35,666 nt of DNA, from contig JAFPAK010000358.1 in NCBI GenBank assembly GCA_017390825.1, positions 1-35,666 of the forward strand, given 5' to 3'. Position 1 is the first letter of the stretch, and each line of letters opens with the position of its first letter. Positions 6,989 through 16,900 of the stretch are shown here, one piece after another. The notes below the pieces were generated by a model. It had not been told where the DNA came from. It did no database searches and worked only from the letters and a program-made list of their open reading frames with translations. The stretch comes from Clostridia bacterium (lineage in GTDB: Bacteria; Bacillota_A; Clostridia; Oscillospirales; Acutalibacteraceae). The position numbers and the translations under genes were made by a program.

Positions 6989-9397
6989 TTACGGTTTTAC
7001 AACCAGATTTACAAGCTTGCCCTTAACATATATCTCTTTGATAACAGTCATGCCGGAAATAGCAGTTGCGACCTTTTCATCGGCTTTGGCAAGTGCAAGC
7101 ACCTCATCCTGTGCGGCGTCAGCCTTGATATTGAGCTTTGCACGTACCTTACCGTTGATCTGAACAACTATTTCAATAGTATCATCAGCGCATTTTGCCT
7201 CATCATATGTCGGCCAAGTCGTTTTATTGAGCATTCCCTCAAAGCCGCTCATTTCCCACATTTCCTCAGTGATATGCGGTGCAAACGGATTGAGCATGGT
7301 GATAAATGTCTTCAACTCGCCCTTTGTAATGCTGCCCTTTGCATAGATATTATTAAGCAATGTCATCATTGCGGCAATGGCAGTGTTGTATTTCAAGTTT
7401 TCTATATCCTCTGAAACCTTTTTAACAGTCTTGTGCATAGATGATTCAAGCTCTTTTGAATATCCCTCATCATCTGTAACGATTTCCATAAGGTTAAAAA
7501 CTCTATCGATAAAGCGCTTGCAGCCCTTAACAGAATCATCTGACCACGGTGCTGCCTTCTCATAATCGCCCATAAACAGCACATAAGTACGCAATACATC
7601 TGCACCGTAGCTTTCAACAACATCGTTAGGATCAACTACGTTGCCCTTGGATTTTGACATCTTATCGCCATCCGGTCCCAGAATAAGACCCTGTGCAGTA
7701 CGCTTTGCGTACGGCTCTTTTGTGGGGACTGCGCCGATATCATACAAAAATCTGTGCCAGAAGCGTGAATATATAAGGTGACGGGTAACGTGCTCCATAC
7801 CGCCGTTATACCAATCGACCGGCAGCCAATATTTAAGTTTTTCGAGATCTGCCAATGCTTCGTCGTTCATAGGATCAATATAACGCAGGAAATACCAAGA
7901 GGAGCCTGCCCACTGCGGCATTGTATCAGTCTCACGTTTTGCAGGCTTGTTGCACTTAGGACAACTGCAATTAACAAAGCTGTCAATCTTTGCAAGCGGA
8001 CTTTCGCCGTCCTGACCTGGCTCAAAGCTCTCGACCTCGGGAAGTTTTAACGGCAGTTCCTCATAAGGCACGGGAACAATACCGCACTCAGGACAATGAA
8101 CTATCGGAATAGGCTCACCCCAGTACCTCTGACGGTTGAATGCCCAGTCATTCATCTTGTACTGAACACCTTTTTCACCTATACCGTCTTTTGAAAGGAA
8201 CTCAAGCATCTTTTCGATAGCCTGCTTTTTATTGTCAATACCGTTAAGGAAATCTGAGTTGACCATTTCGCCGTCACCGGTATATGCACACTCATTGATA
8301 TCTCCGCCCTTGATAACTTCAACGATATCAATACCGAATTTCTTTGCAAAATCATAGTCACGCTGATCATGTGCAGGAACTGCCATGATAGCGCCGGTAC
8401 CATAACCCATCATTACATAGTCTGATATGTAGATGGGTATATGCTTACCGTTTACAGGATTGATAGCGGTAAGTCCCTCTATCTTTACGCCTGTTTTATC
8501 CTTAACGAGCTGTGTACGCTCAAATGCACTCTTTTTAGCACACTCGGTTTTATAATCGTCAAGCGCATCAATATTTGCAATACTCTCACGATATTTTTCA
8601 ATGATCGGATGCTCCGGCGCAATTACCATAAATGTAACGCCGAAAAGCGTATCAGGACGAGTGGTGTAGATGCGGAGCTTATCCTCCTTGCCGTCAATAG
8701 CAAAATCAACGAATGCACCGGTGGATCTGCCGATCCAGTTTTCCTGTTGCATACGGATATTCGGCAGATAATCTACCTCGTCAAGACCTTCGAGCAGTTT
8801 ATCTGCATACTCGGTAATTCTCAAATACCAAACATCCTTTGACCGCTGAACTATCTCGCTCTTACATATATCGCACTTACCGCCCTGCGAGTCCTCATTT
8901 GAAAGAACTACCTTACAGCTCGGACAATAGTTGATAAGAGTTTTGTCTCTGAAAACAAGGCCGTTTTCAAACATTTTAAGGAATATCCACTGTGTCCATT
9001 TATAATACTTTTCCTGAGTTGTATCAACAGTTCTTGACCAATCAAAAGAAAAGCCGACTTTTTTAAGCTGTGAAGTGAATTTTTCGATATTCATATCCGT
9101 AACCTTACGGGGATGGATACCTGTTTTTATAGCATAGTTTTCGGTAGGCAGACCATATGCATCAAAGCCTATCGGGAAAAGCACATTGTAGCCTTGAAGA
9201 CGGCGCTTTCTTGAAACGACCTCAAGACCTGAATAAGCCTTGATATGACCGACATGCATACCTGCTCCCGAAGGATACGGAAATTCCACAAGACCGTAGA
9301 ATTTAGGACTTTTACAGTTATCCTTCGCCTTGAAGGTACCTTCCTTCTCCCATATCCCCTGCCATTTTTCTTCAACCTGTTTGAAGTTATATTTCAT
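6989..9397 (-). CDS. leuS: Leucyl-tRNA synthetase
   Basis: LeuRS charges tRNA-Leu with leucine. At 802 residues the length is typical of bacterial LeuRS. The class I HIGH-type motif is PYPSGAGMHVGHIKAY (HIGH portion about 47-52) and the KMSKS loop is GDKMSKSKGN (about residue 579). A zinc-binding insert shows NYCPSC and KCDICKS. The editing (CP1) domain includes TTRPDTLFGVTFMVIAPEH. The start ATG overlaps the rsfS stop by one base (TAATG). There is no room for a T-box leader, so expression depends on the upstream operon. It is followed by a GH5 gene. Confidence 0.99.
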   Translation of the reverse strand: MKYNFKQVEEKWQGIWEKEGTFKAKDNCKSPKFYGLVEFPYPSGAGMHVGHIKAYSGLEVVSRKRRLQGYNVLFPIGFDAYGLPTENYAIKTGIHPRKVTDMNIEKFTSQLKKVGFSFDWSRTVDTTQEKYYKWTQWIFLKMFENGLVFRDKTLINYCPSCKVVLSNEDSQGGKCDICKSEIVQRSKDVWYLRITEYADKLLEGLDEVDYLPNIRMQQENWIGRSTGAFVDFAIDGKEDKLRIYTTRPDTLFGVTFMVIAPEHPIIEKYRESIANIDALDDYKTECAKKSAFERTQLVKDKTGVKIEGLTAINPVNGKHIPIYISDYVMMGYGTGAIMAVPAHDQRDYDFAKKFGIDIVEVIKGGDINECAYTGDGEMVNSDFLNGIDNKKQAIEKMLEFLSKDGIGEKGVQYKMNDWAFNRQRYWGEPIPIVHCPECGIVPVPYEELPLKLPEVESFEPGQDGESPLAKIDSFVNCSCPKCNKPAKRETDTMPQWAGSSWYFLRYIDPMNDEALADLEKLKYWLPVDWYNGGMEHVTRHLIYSRFWHRFLYDIGAVPTKEPYAKRTAQGLILGPDGDKMSKSKGNVVDPNDVVESYGADVLRTYVLFMGDYEKAAPWSDDSVKGCKRFIDRVFNLMEIVTDDEGYSKELESSMHKTVKKVSEDIENLKYNTAIAAMMTLLNNIYAKGSITKGELKTFITMLNPFAPHITEEMWEMSGFEGMLNKTTWPTYDEAKCADDTIEIVVQINGKVRAKLNIKADAAQDEVLALAKADEKVATAISGMTVIKEIYVKGKLVNLVVKP

Positions 9398-9756
9398 TAC
9401 TGATCCTGTCCTTTCAGTTCTTCAATATCTAAATACTCGCCATCCTGCCAAAGGCGCTCAAGCGCATAAAATTCACGGTCATCCTTATAAAACACGTGAA
9501 TGACGACAGTACCGTAATCAAGCAATATCCAGCCTGATGACTTACCCTCGATATGACCGGGCTCAACACCTGCCTCGGAGAGCTTGAAATCAACCTCATC
9601 CGCAAGCGCTTTGACCTGTGTTGTGGACATACCGGTCGCAATTACAAAGTAATCTGCAAGAATGGTGATATCCTCAACCTTAATGGCCTTTATATCAACC
9701 GCTTTTTTACTGTCAAGAGCCTTGACTGCGATTTTTAACTTTTCATAAGAATTCAT
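9397..9756 (-). CDS. rsfS: Ribosomal silencing factor RsfS
   Basis: RsfS (YbeB/Iojap family) binds ribosomal protein uL14 and blocks subunit joining when nutrients are scarce. This 119-residue protein shows the family pattern: KKAVDIKAIKVEDITILADY, then FVIATGMSTTQVKALAD, then EGKSSGWILLDYGTVVIHVF and a terminal YALERLW. It keeps its conserved neighbourhood downstream of nadD and yqeK, although an LCP gene is inserted between. The start is 3 bases after the LCP stop, and the stop overlaps the leuS start. Confidence 0.97.
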   Translation of the reverse strand: MNSYEKLKIAVKALDSKKAVDIKAIKVEDITILADYFVIATGMSTTQVKALADEVDFKLSEAGVEPGHIEGKSSGWILLDYGTVVIHVFYKDDREFYALERLWQDGEYLDIEELKGQDQ

Positions 9757-9759
9757 ATA

Positions 9760-10926
9760 TTACTCCTCGTTATTTTTATCAAAATCACTCAAAGTACCGC
9801 CCTGCAGGAACTGCTCATAGCCAACGCTGTATGAATAATGCAGCTGGTAATCAAGGAACATATTAGGGTCGGTAACAGTTTCTGTATAGGGGAAGAAGTA
9901 TTCATCAAGCATACCGGCATAAGCCTCTGCGTGAATAGAATAGTAAGAAAGGCGCTGACCGGTGGGTGACGCATACTGCGACTGACCGGGAACCGACATT
10001 ATAGTAACATCCTCCAAAGACAGCGAATATGCCTTTTCAGCATAAGCCAATACCTCTGAAAGTGTGAGATCGGTTGAAATATCATCCATACAGTTGGTTG
10101 CTATTTTGGTAACTGCTGAAAGCGAAAGCTCAGTAGTTATCTTTTTAAGGATAGCGGCATAGATAGAACGCTGTGCCTTCATTCTGCCGAGATCTCCCTG
10201 GCTGTATGACTTTCTGTGGCGGATAAGCGCAGTACACCACTGACCGTCAAGATGAACTGTGCCGGGACCGACATAGTTTACCTCTTCGGGGCTGACACTG
10301 TCATCAACGAGCTTGTACTGAAAATCAAGATTGATATCAACACCACCGATAGCATCAATTATATCCTCCGTACCATCAACGGTTATGGTGATATAGTGGT
10401 CGATAGGAAGCCCAAGCTTTTGGTTAATACAACGCATCAAAGCTTTTATGTTGGACTCGCCTTCTCTTGCCGAACCGTAAACAGCATTGATCTTACCGGT
10501 ACGCACGTCCGAACCGACATAAGTATCACGAGGTATCTGCATAATGCTTACCTTGTTGTAATTGAGGTCGTAGCAAGCAACCATGATGATATCGGTAAGA
10601 CTTTCGGAAAGGTCAACACCGGCAATAAGGAAATATGCAAGATCCTCATTATCACTTTTAACTATTTCTTCAAATCCGTCAGACTTGTCCTCATTGCGGT
10701 CAATAATGCTTTTACGCAAAAAATCTGAATTTGCAAGCACCGAAAAAGACGTGAGCAAAATCGAAATACAAAGCACGACCGAAAGAATAACATTGATAGC
10801 TATTCTTTTTTTATTATGCTCATTTTTTCGGCGTCTTGATGAATAACTGTATATATCATCTGAATAACTGACTGTTCTTTCTCTGCGCTTTTTCAGATCG
10901 TCAGAGGTTCTTCTTCTGTCACTCAT
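9760..10926 (-). CDS. LytR-CpsA-Psr (LCP) family cell-wall glycopolymer transferase
   Basis: LCP proteins attach teichoic acids or capsular polymers from lipid carriers to peptidoglycan on the outer face of the membrane. The 388-residue protein has a basic cytoplasmic N-terminus, one membrane segment at about 41-65 (RIAINVILSVVLCISILLTS) and an extracellular LCP domain. Diagnostic LCP segments are LIAGVD, DIIMVACYDL, MQIPRDTYV, KINAVYGSA, GGVDINL and the basic ALIRHRKSY...GDLGRMKAQR block. In several Firmicutes an LCP gene lies between yqeK and rsfS, as here. The start is ATG, 22 bases after the yqeK stop. The exact polymer transferred is unknown. Confidence 0.95.
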   Translation of the reverse strand: MSDRRRTSDDLKKRRERTVSYSDDIYSYSSRRRKNEHNKKRIAINVILSVVLCISILLTSFSVLANSDFLRKSIIDRNEDKSDGFEEIVKSDNEDLAYFLIAGVDLSESLTDIIMVACYDLNYNKVSIMQIPRDTYVGSDVRTGKINAVYGSAREGESNIKALMRCINQKLGLPIDHYITITVDGTEDIIDAIGGVDINLDFQYKLVDDSVSPEEVNYVGPGTVHLDGQWCTALIRHRKSYSQGDLGRMKAQRSIYAAILKKITTELSLSAVTKIATNCMDDISTDLTLSEVLAYAEKAYSLSLEDVTIMSVPGQSQYASPTGQRLSYYSIHAEAYAGMLDEYFFPYTETVTDPNMFLDYQLHYSYSVGYEQFLQGGTLSDFDKNNEE

Positions 10927-10948
10927 TTAGAAAATCAACTCCTGTATT

Positions 10949-11506
10949 TTATCGTCCTACATATTCATTATACGCTGCTATTGTGTCTATGTGTACGGGT
11001 TTCAAGCTATTGCAAAGATCAACGACAGAAAACCGTAAGCACTCGGTTATTGCATTGTCAAGACTCACATCTGCAGCTGCACGAAGCTCATCAACACCGT
11101 CAAAATCACGCTCTTCAGATATAAAATCTGCAAGATAAAGTATTTTATCAAGCAATGTCATACCTGCTCTTGCAGTAGTATGGTAACGAACGGCATCAAT
11201 TATCTCTTTGTCATCAATACCAACAACACGCTTTATATATTCAGCACCGAGTACTGCGTGCCACAGTTTTTTCTGTGTACTCTGAACATTGTCTAATATT
11301 ATATCAAACTCCTGTATCATTTGCAACTGTTTTTCTTCAGTGTCGTTCTTGCAAATATCGTGCAAAAGTCCGCTTAAATACGCTTTTTGCGGGTCTGCAC
11401 CGTACTTTTCAGCAAGTCCCCTTGCGCAATCGGCAACATTCATTGAATGAACAAATCTTTTGGGCTTAAGTCTTTCCTTGATAATATCGATATACTGCTG
11501 ATACAT
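10949..11506 (-). CDS. yqeK: YqeK-type HD-domain hydrolase
   Basis: YqeK proteins are HD-domain enzymes; members have been described as symmetrical diadenosine tetraphosphate (Ap4A) hydrolases. The 185-residue protein has the metal-binding signature in order: FVHSMNVA (His20), SGLLHDICK (His49-Asp50), KLWHAVLGAEY, and AVRYHTTAR, followed by YLADFISEERDF. It overlaps nadD by one base (TAATG) and precedes the LCP gene, the conserved Firmicute order nadD-yqeK-LCP-rsfS. The fold and family are certain; substrate is assigned by family knowledge only. Confidence 0.95.
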   Translation of the reverse strand: MYQQYIDIIKERLKPKRFVHSMNVADCARGLAEKYGADPQKAYLSGLLHDICKNDTEEKQLQMIQEFDIILDNVQSTQKKLWHAVLGAEYIKRVVGIDDKEIIDAVRYHTTARAGMTLLDKILYLADFISEERDFDGVDELRAAADVSLDNAITECLRFSVVDLCNSLKPVHIDTIAAYNEYVGR

Positions 11507-12102
11507 TATAAATACAATCCTTTTTTCTTGATATAATCCTCGATCTCGCTTTTTATCATATCGTCGGCAACCTCGCCTTTTCGTATCGATTCACGCACGA
11601 CGGTTGAGGAATACGGTGGCACGCTTATGTCTAAAATACAGACTTCAGCGCCCATCGCTTCAAGCTGACGCTTTTTTTCCTGCATCAGATGGTCGGATGT
11701 ATTATCACGCTTGATACCGCAAATGACAGCATTTTCAAAAATAATATCCGGACGGTACCACTCATCCAGCGTTAAAAACATATCCGCACCGCAGATAAGA
11801 TAAAGCCTATCATCTTTATACTGTTTTTTCAGCTCAAGCAGCGTATCGGCAGTATAGCTTTTGCCGGCACGGTGAAGCTCTATATCGCTTACAACACAGT
11901 TGCGAATATATTTACTTGCCATTTGACACATACAGAGCCTATCCTCGTTCGGTGCAAGAGCAGTAGTTTTATGCGGTGATGTCCCCGTTGGAACAAGCAA
12001 CAAAAGATCAAGCTGCAAACATTCGGATATCCTGTTTGCCATTTCTATATGCCCGTTGTGAATCGGATTGAAAGCACCGCCGAACATTGCTATTTTTCTC
12101 AT
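11506..12102 (-). CDS. nadD: Nicotinate-nucleotide adenylyltransferase
   Basis: NadD adenylates nicotinate mononucleotide to form deamido-NAD in NAD biosynthesis. The 198-residue protein begins MRKIAMFGGAFNPIHNGHIE, giving the GGxFxPxHxGH nucleotidyltransferase motif. LYLICGADMFLTLDEW is the NadD-specific substrate segment, and the C-terminal VPPYSSTVVRESIRKG supplies the ISSTxxR-type ATP-binding motif. It overlaps yhbY by four bases (ATGA) and yqeK by one base, so translation of the three is probably coupled. Confidence 0.97.
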   Translation of the reverse strand: MRKIAMFGGAFNPIHNGHIEMANRISECLQLDLLLLVPTGTSPHKTTALAPNEDRLCMCQMASKYIRNCVVSDIELHRAGKSYTADTLLELKKQYKDDRLYLICGADMFLTLDEWYRPDIIFENAVICGIKRDNTSDHLMQEKKRQLEAMGAEVCILDISVPPYSSTVVRESIRKGEVADDMIKSEIEDYIKKKGLYL

Positions 12103-12392
12103 TTTTTCAAAAATATTTTCTTGTTTTCCTTGTTTTCACGATAGAATATCATCTTTCTGCCAATAACCTGGACTACATCTGCGCCCACTGCTTCGGCAAT
12201 AGCTGCTGCGGTGGCTTTAGGCGACTCCTCCATAGTCTCAAGACCGCCGAGCTTGATAAGCTCACGTGCGGTGAGTGCATCATCTACCTGCTTAATAAGT
12301 GCAGGCGAAATACCGCCCTTACCTACCTGAAAAATTGCAGGCTCGTTTGTTGCCAATGATTTTAATTGTGCTCTTTGTTTACTGTTAAGCAT
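12099..12392 (-). CDS. yhbY: YhbY family ribosome-assembly RNA-binding protein
   Basis: This 97-residue CRM-domain (KH-like) protein belongs to the YhbY family, which binds pre-50S ribosomal RNA. Visible family marks are the N-terminal LNSKQRAQLKSLA, the GxxG-type loop QVGKGGISPALIKQ, and the ELIKLGG and VQVIGRKMIFYRE segments. The start overlaps the upstream ITPase gene by eight bases, and the stop overlaps nadD by four. It precedes nadD, matching the Bacillus yqeI-nadD order. Confidence 0.96.
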   Translation of the reverse strand: MLNSKQRAQLKSLATNEPAIFQVGKGGISPALIKQVDDALTARELIKLGGLETMEESPKATAAAIAEAVGADVVQVIGRKMIFYRENKENKKIFLKK

Positions 12393-12981
12393 TCTTAATA
12401 TACTCCTCTAATTTAACCTGCAACGCACGAAGTGCCTTGCCTCTGTGACTTATAGCATCCTTTTCATCAGGTGTAAGCTCTGCAAAACTCTTATCGCCTA
12501 CAAAGAAAAGCGGATCATAACCAAAGCCTCCTTCGCCTGACGGTGCAAAGCCAATAACTCCCTCTACGCTTCCGTTCGCCTCAATAAAATCACCGTTCGG
12601 AAACGCCACACAAACTGCACTTACAAAGCGTGCCGTTCTTTCATTTGCCGTAACATCTGAAAGTTCTGACAAAAGTTTGTTATTATTTATCTTATCATTA
12701 GTATTCTCTCCGCCGTAGCGTGCAGAATACACACCCGGAGCGCCGTTTAACGCATCAACACAAAGTCCCGAATCATCGGCAACAGCAGGAAGACCTGTTG
12801 CTTTCATCGCAGATACTGCTTTGAGCTTTGCATTTTCAGCAAAAGTAACGCCATCTTCATCCACCTCAGGGATAGTAACTCCGAGCTCGTTTTCGGTCTT
12901 GGCCTCAATACCAAGCGGTATAAGTATGCGGTTCAATTCCGCAATTTTCTTTTTATTTTTACTTGCCGTAATAAATACCAT
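12385..12981 (-). CDS. rdgB: RdgB/HAM1 family XTP/dITP diphosphatase
   Basis: This house-cleaning pyrophosphatase removes non-canonical purine nucleotides (XTP, dITP). The 198-residue protein starts MVFITASKNKKKIAEL, the N-terminal nucleotide-binding motif. It contains LPAVADDSGLCVDALNGAPG with the catalytic Asp pair, YSARYGG, GEGGFGYDPLF and the C-terminal SHRGKALRAL. All are HAM1/RdgB hallmarks. It lies 3 bases after the ftsY stop and overlaps yhbY. Confidence 0.97.
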   Translation of the reverse strand: MVFITASKNKKKIAELNRILIPLGIEAKTENELGVTIPEVDEDGVTFAENAKLKAVSAMKATGLPAVADDSGLCVDALNGAPGVYSARYGGENTNDKINNNKLLSELSDVTANERTARFVSAVCVAFPNGDFIEANGSVEGVIGFAPSGEGGFGYDPLFFVGDKSFAELTPDEKDAISHRGKALRALQVKLEEYIKNA

Positions 12982-12984
12982 AGT

Positions 12985-13896
12985 TTATTCCTCGCCGAAA
13001 AGTGCAGCAGCAAAATCAGCCGGTGCAAAGGTTTGAAGGTCATCGACCTGCTCGCCGACACCGATAAGCTTTACGGGAATGCCGAGCTCGTCGGTTATTG
13101 AGAGAACCACGCCTCCCTTTGCAGTACCGTCAAGCTTTGTGAGAATAATACCGGTAATTCCTGCGGCATTTTTAAATTCCTTAGCCTGATTAACCGCATT
13201 CTGACCGGTAGTTGCATCAAGCACAAGCAAAACTTCAACATCCGCTTCCGGCAACTCACGGGAGATAACACGGGATATCTTGCTTAACTCATCCATAAGA
13301 TTTTTCTTGTTATGAAGTCTGCCGGCTGTATCGCAGATGATAACATCGCTCCCTCTTGCCTTTGCAGATGCGATAGTATCGAATACAACGGCCGCAGGAT
13401 CACTTCCCTCACCGTGCTTTACTATTGGTACACCGGTGCGTTCAGCCCAAATGCCCAGCTGCTCGGCAGCAGCAGCACGGAAAGTATCCGCTGCACCCAA
13501 AATTACTGATTTACCATCAGCTTTAAATTTGGCTGCCATTTTACCGATAGATGTAGTTTTACCGACACCGTTTACGCCAATAACGAGGATCAGCGACGGC
13601 TTCGTTTCGAGATGCAGAGAATTATCACACTCGGCAATTTCGGTGACAACCTCTTTTAGCATATCCTTGATAACAGACGGATCTGTTATACGCTGCTCCT
13701 TTACACGGCGACGGAGCTCGTTGCATATTTTTTGTGCCGTAGCAACGCCTGTATCCGCCATTATTAGTATTTCTTCAAGCTCCTCAAAAAGCTCCTCGTC
13801 TATCTTTGTGAAAGAAGATACAACACTGTTTACAGCACCCATCAGGCTGTCACGGGTCTTTTTAAGCCCTTGGCTTATCTTACTGAATAATCCCAT
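12985..13896 (-). CDS. ftsY: Signal recognition particle receptor FtsY
   Basis: FtsY docks SRP-ribosome complexes at the membrane using a GTPase NG domain. The 303-residue protein has a short N-terminal helix with MGLFSKISQGLKKTRDSL, an N domain, and a G domain. P-loop GVNGVGKTT is at 107-115, followed by DTFRAAAAEQL, CDTAGRLHNKKNLM, TKLDGTAKGG and a C-terminal GVGEQVDDLQTFAP. The long acidic A domain of E. coli FtsY is absent, which is normal for Firmicutes. It starts 16 bases after smc, a conserved pair. Confidence 0.98.
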   Translation of the reverse strand: MGLFSKISQGLKKTRDSLMGAVNSVVSSFTKIDEELFEELEEILIMADTGVATAQKICNELRRRVKEQRITDPSVIKDMLKEVVTEIAECDNSLHLETKPSLILVIGVNGVGKTTSIGKMAAKFKADGKSVILGAADTFRAAAAEQLGIWAERTGVPIVKHGEGSDPAAVVFDTIASAKARGSDVIICDTAGRLHNKKNLMDELSKISRVISRELPEADVEVLLVLDATTGQNAVNQAKEFKNAAGITGIILTKLDGTAKGGVVLSITDELGIPVKLIGVGEQVDDLQTFAPADFAAALFGEE

Positions 13897-13912
13897 AATG
13901 CTTTATCCTTTC

Positions 13913-16900
13913 TTATTTTACAGGTTTTTGTTTCATTGTCTTTTCGATCTCGGTTACATCAATAGAAAGCAGCTTTGATACACCTTTTTCCTGCATCGTT
14001 ACACCGTAAAGCACATCGGCTTCCTCCATTGTGCCTCGACGGTGTGTGATAACGATAAACTGTGTACTGCTTGCCATACGGCGCAGATACTGTGCAACCT
14101 TATCGACATTGACCTCATCAAGTGCCGCCTCGACCTCGTCGAGCAAACAGAACGGAGGCGGATTTACTTTCATAATTGCAAAGTATATTGAAACCGCAAT
14201 AAGCGCTTTTTCACCGCCGGAAAGCTGTTCGATGATAGATATGCTCTTTCCGGGAGGCTGTGCGATTATCTCAATGCCCGATTCAAGTACATTTTCAGGA
14301 TCGGTCAGCTTAAGCTGTGCAGTACCTCCGCCGAAAAGCTCCTTGAACACCTCGGTGAAATGATTTGCAATAACGGTAAAGCGGTCGATAAACATACTCT
14401 TCATGGTTTCGGTAAGCTCACCGATAAGCTTATTAAGCTCACGCTTGGATTTCTCGATATCGTCAACCTGCTCCTTGAGATAGGTATACCGCTCGGAAAC
14501 CTCTTTGTATTCATCAATAGCGGCAACATTTACGCTGCCGAGTGAGCGGATACGGCGCTTGATTTCGTTAAGACGGGAGGTTGCTTCCTTTTCGTCCTCA
14601 ATAACAATGCCTATCTCCTCAGCAGCCTGACGGCTGAGTTCGTACTCTTCATAAAGCTTATGGAGAATACCGTCATACTCTGCCTGCATAACATCCTTAC
14701 GCTCGGTAAGGCGGGCAAGCTCGCCCGACAGTTTTTCCTTATCCTGCGATTTTTCACGCTCAAGAGTTCTTGATTTGTAGCTTTCCTGCTCAAGCGCACT
14801 TCTGCGCTGGGTAAGCATTTTAATAGTATCCTCCGAGCCGGACAGACGGCTGATAAATCCGTTATTAAGCTGCTCGTACTCTGAGATCTTCGTTTTGATC
14901 GCTTCGCACTCTGAATTGATGTCATCAATTTCCTTGCGAAGTGCGCTAATACGTTCCGAGCGGTTTTCCTTTGTAAATTCCAACTGCCCGATCTGCTGCA
15001 TTTCAGCCTCAATATCCTTTTCATAGGCAATGCTCTCAAGACGCAAAGCAGATATCTGCTCTGTAAGCTCTGAACGATGCACTGCCAGCTTATCACGACT
15101 GCCGGTAAGCAGCTCGATCTCATTTTCAATATCCTGCTTTTGCTTTTCAAGTCCGTCGATAACAACTTTGGACTGAGCAGCAGCAGCCTTTAACTGCTCA
15201 ACTCTCATCGCTGCTTTTTCCTTCTGCTCCTTGTGAAGAGCAAGACGGTCTTTGTATGACTTATGCTGCTCGGTTGCAAGCTTCAATTCACCAAGCACAC
15301 GCACCTTATCCTCATTAGCAGCGGTAAGCTCACTTGATGCGGCGGTGAACTCTGCATTGATCCTCGCTGCTTCTTCCGAGAGCGACTTGTATTCAGCATT
15401 GAGCTTATCAAGCTCTTTTTGCAAATCCTTTATTCTGCAATTATGTTCCTCAATCTTGCCCGCTCTGTTCAAAAGACCTGCATTCTTAGCATTTGAACCG
15501 CCGGTAAGCGAGCCGCCTGCATTTACGACCTGACCGTCAAGCGTTACGACACGCACACGATAACCGAAGCGTCGTGCTGTGGAAACGGCGCTGTCCATAT
15601 CCTCGCTGACAACGGTACGGCAAAGAAGTGATTTGATTATATTTTCATATTTACTGTCATAACTTACAAGCTCTGATGCGATACCGACAAAACCAATGCT
15701 GTCCTCAATTCCGTTTTCACGCAGCGGATTTGACTTAATTGAAGTAAGCGGCAAAAATGTTGCACGACCTGCGTTATTGTTTTTAAGGTAAGTGATAGCA
15801 CGCTTGGCGTCTTCCTCACTTGATACTACAATGTTCTGTGCCGCTGCGCCAAGAGCAGTTTCAATAGCGGTAGCAAATTTTGACGGCACATTGATAAGAC
15901 GGGACACCGGACCGTGTATTCCACGCAAAATTCCCCTCTCATGTGCAGTTGAAACAGTCTTTACCGCAAAGGTAAAGCCGTCCATATTGCGTTCAAGCTC
16001 TTTTAATATCTTGATACGGCGCTCATTTTCACCGATATCGAGTGTTATTTTATCTATCTGCGTCTTCTTTTCTTCAAGTCGAGCCCTTCTCTTATTGAGC
16101 TTCAATTCGTGACCTTCAAGTATATTACGACACTGATCTATCTGACTGTCACAATCAGCAAGAATACCATTTATTTCATCAATATCATTTTCGCTTTCCT
16201 TGCAAGCTGCTTCAAGTTCACGGATGTTATCATCCGTATCCTTACTCCCTGCCTCGATCTCCGAAAGTGTGGTATCGGCAGTAACCATAAGCACTTTATT
16301 CTCGGAAATACTGTTGAAAATACTGTTCAAGCTCTTGGTTTTTTCCTCGATCTGCTTTGAATAGTCGCCTGTGGAATCAGAAAGCGAATTCAGTTTTTCA
16401 AGAAGTTCATTTAATTCCTGTGCCTTTACATTGCTCTTTAGCTTCAGCTCTTCAATATTATTTTTGTGCTCTTCTATCTGTGCATCAACAGTAGCATCGT
16501 CTGCATAAGCAGTTTCGATATCACGCTCAATTCGCTCAACTGTGCCTGCATTATGAAGCAATGTATTTTTGAGCACTGCGATCTCGCCGCCAAGATGAGC
16601 CGACTGCTCCTCCGCCGCAGAGCACTCTCGGCGAATGCTGTCTATTTGTGCTGCGATCTTCTGAAGATCAATAGTATTTATCTCTGCTTCTGCAACAAGC
16701 TCTGTAAGTTCACGGGCAACCGCCTCATACTGTGATTTACAAAGCGTTATTTTATGATCCTGCTCACGCAGCAACTCCTCACTGCGCTCAAGTGTTTTGA
16801 GCCATAGACCTATTTCAAGCTGCTTTTTCTCACCGGATATCACGATAAATTCCTGTGCCTTTTCCGACTGTTCTTTAAGAGGGCCTACACGGCTTTCAAG

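Noticed and set aside
6989..9756. T-box riboswitch for leuS
   Set aside because: leuS overlaps rsfS directly and there is no untranslated leader to hold one.
13337..13978. 213-codon plus-strand open frame opposite ftsY
   Set aside because: The opposite strand encodes a complete FtsY GTPase; the plus-strand composition is that of a mirrored coding frame.
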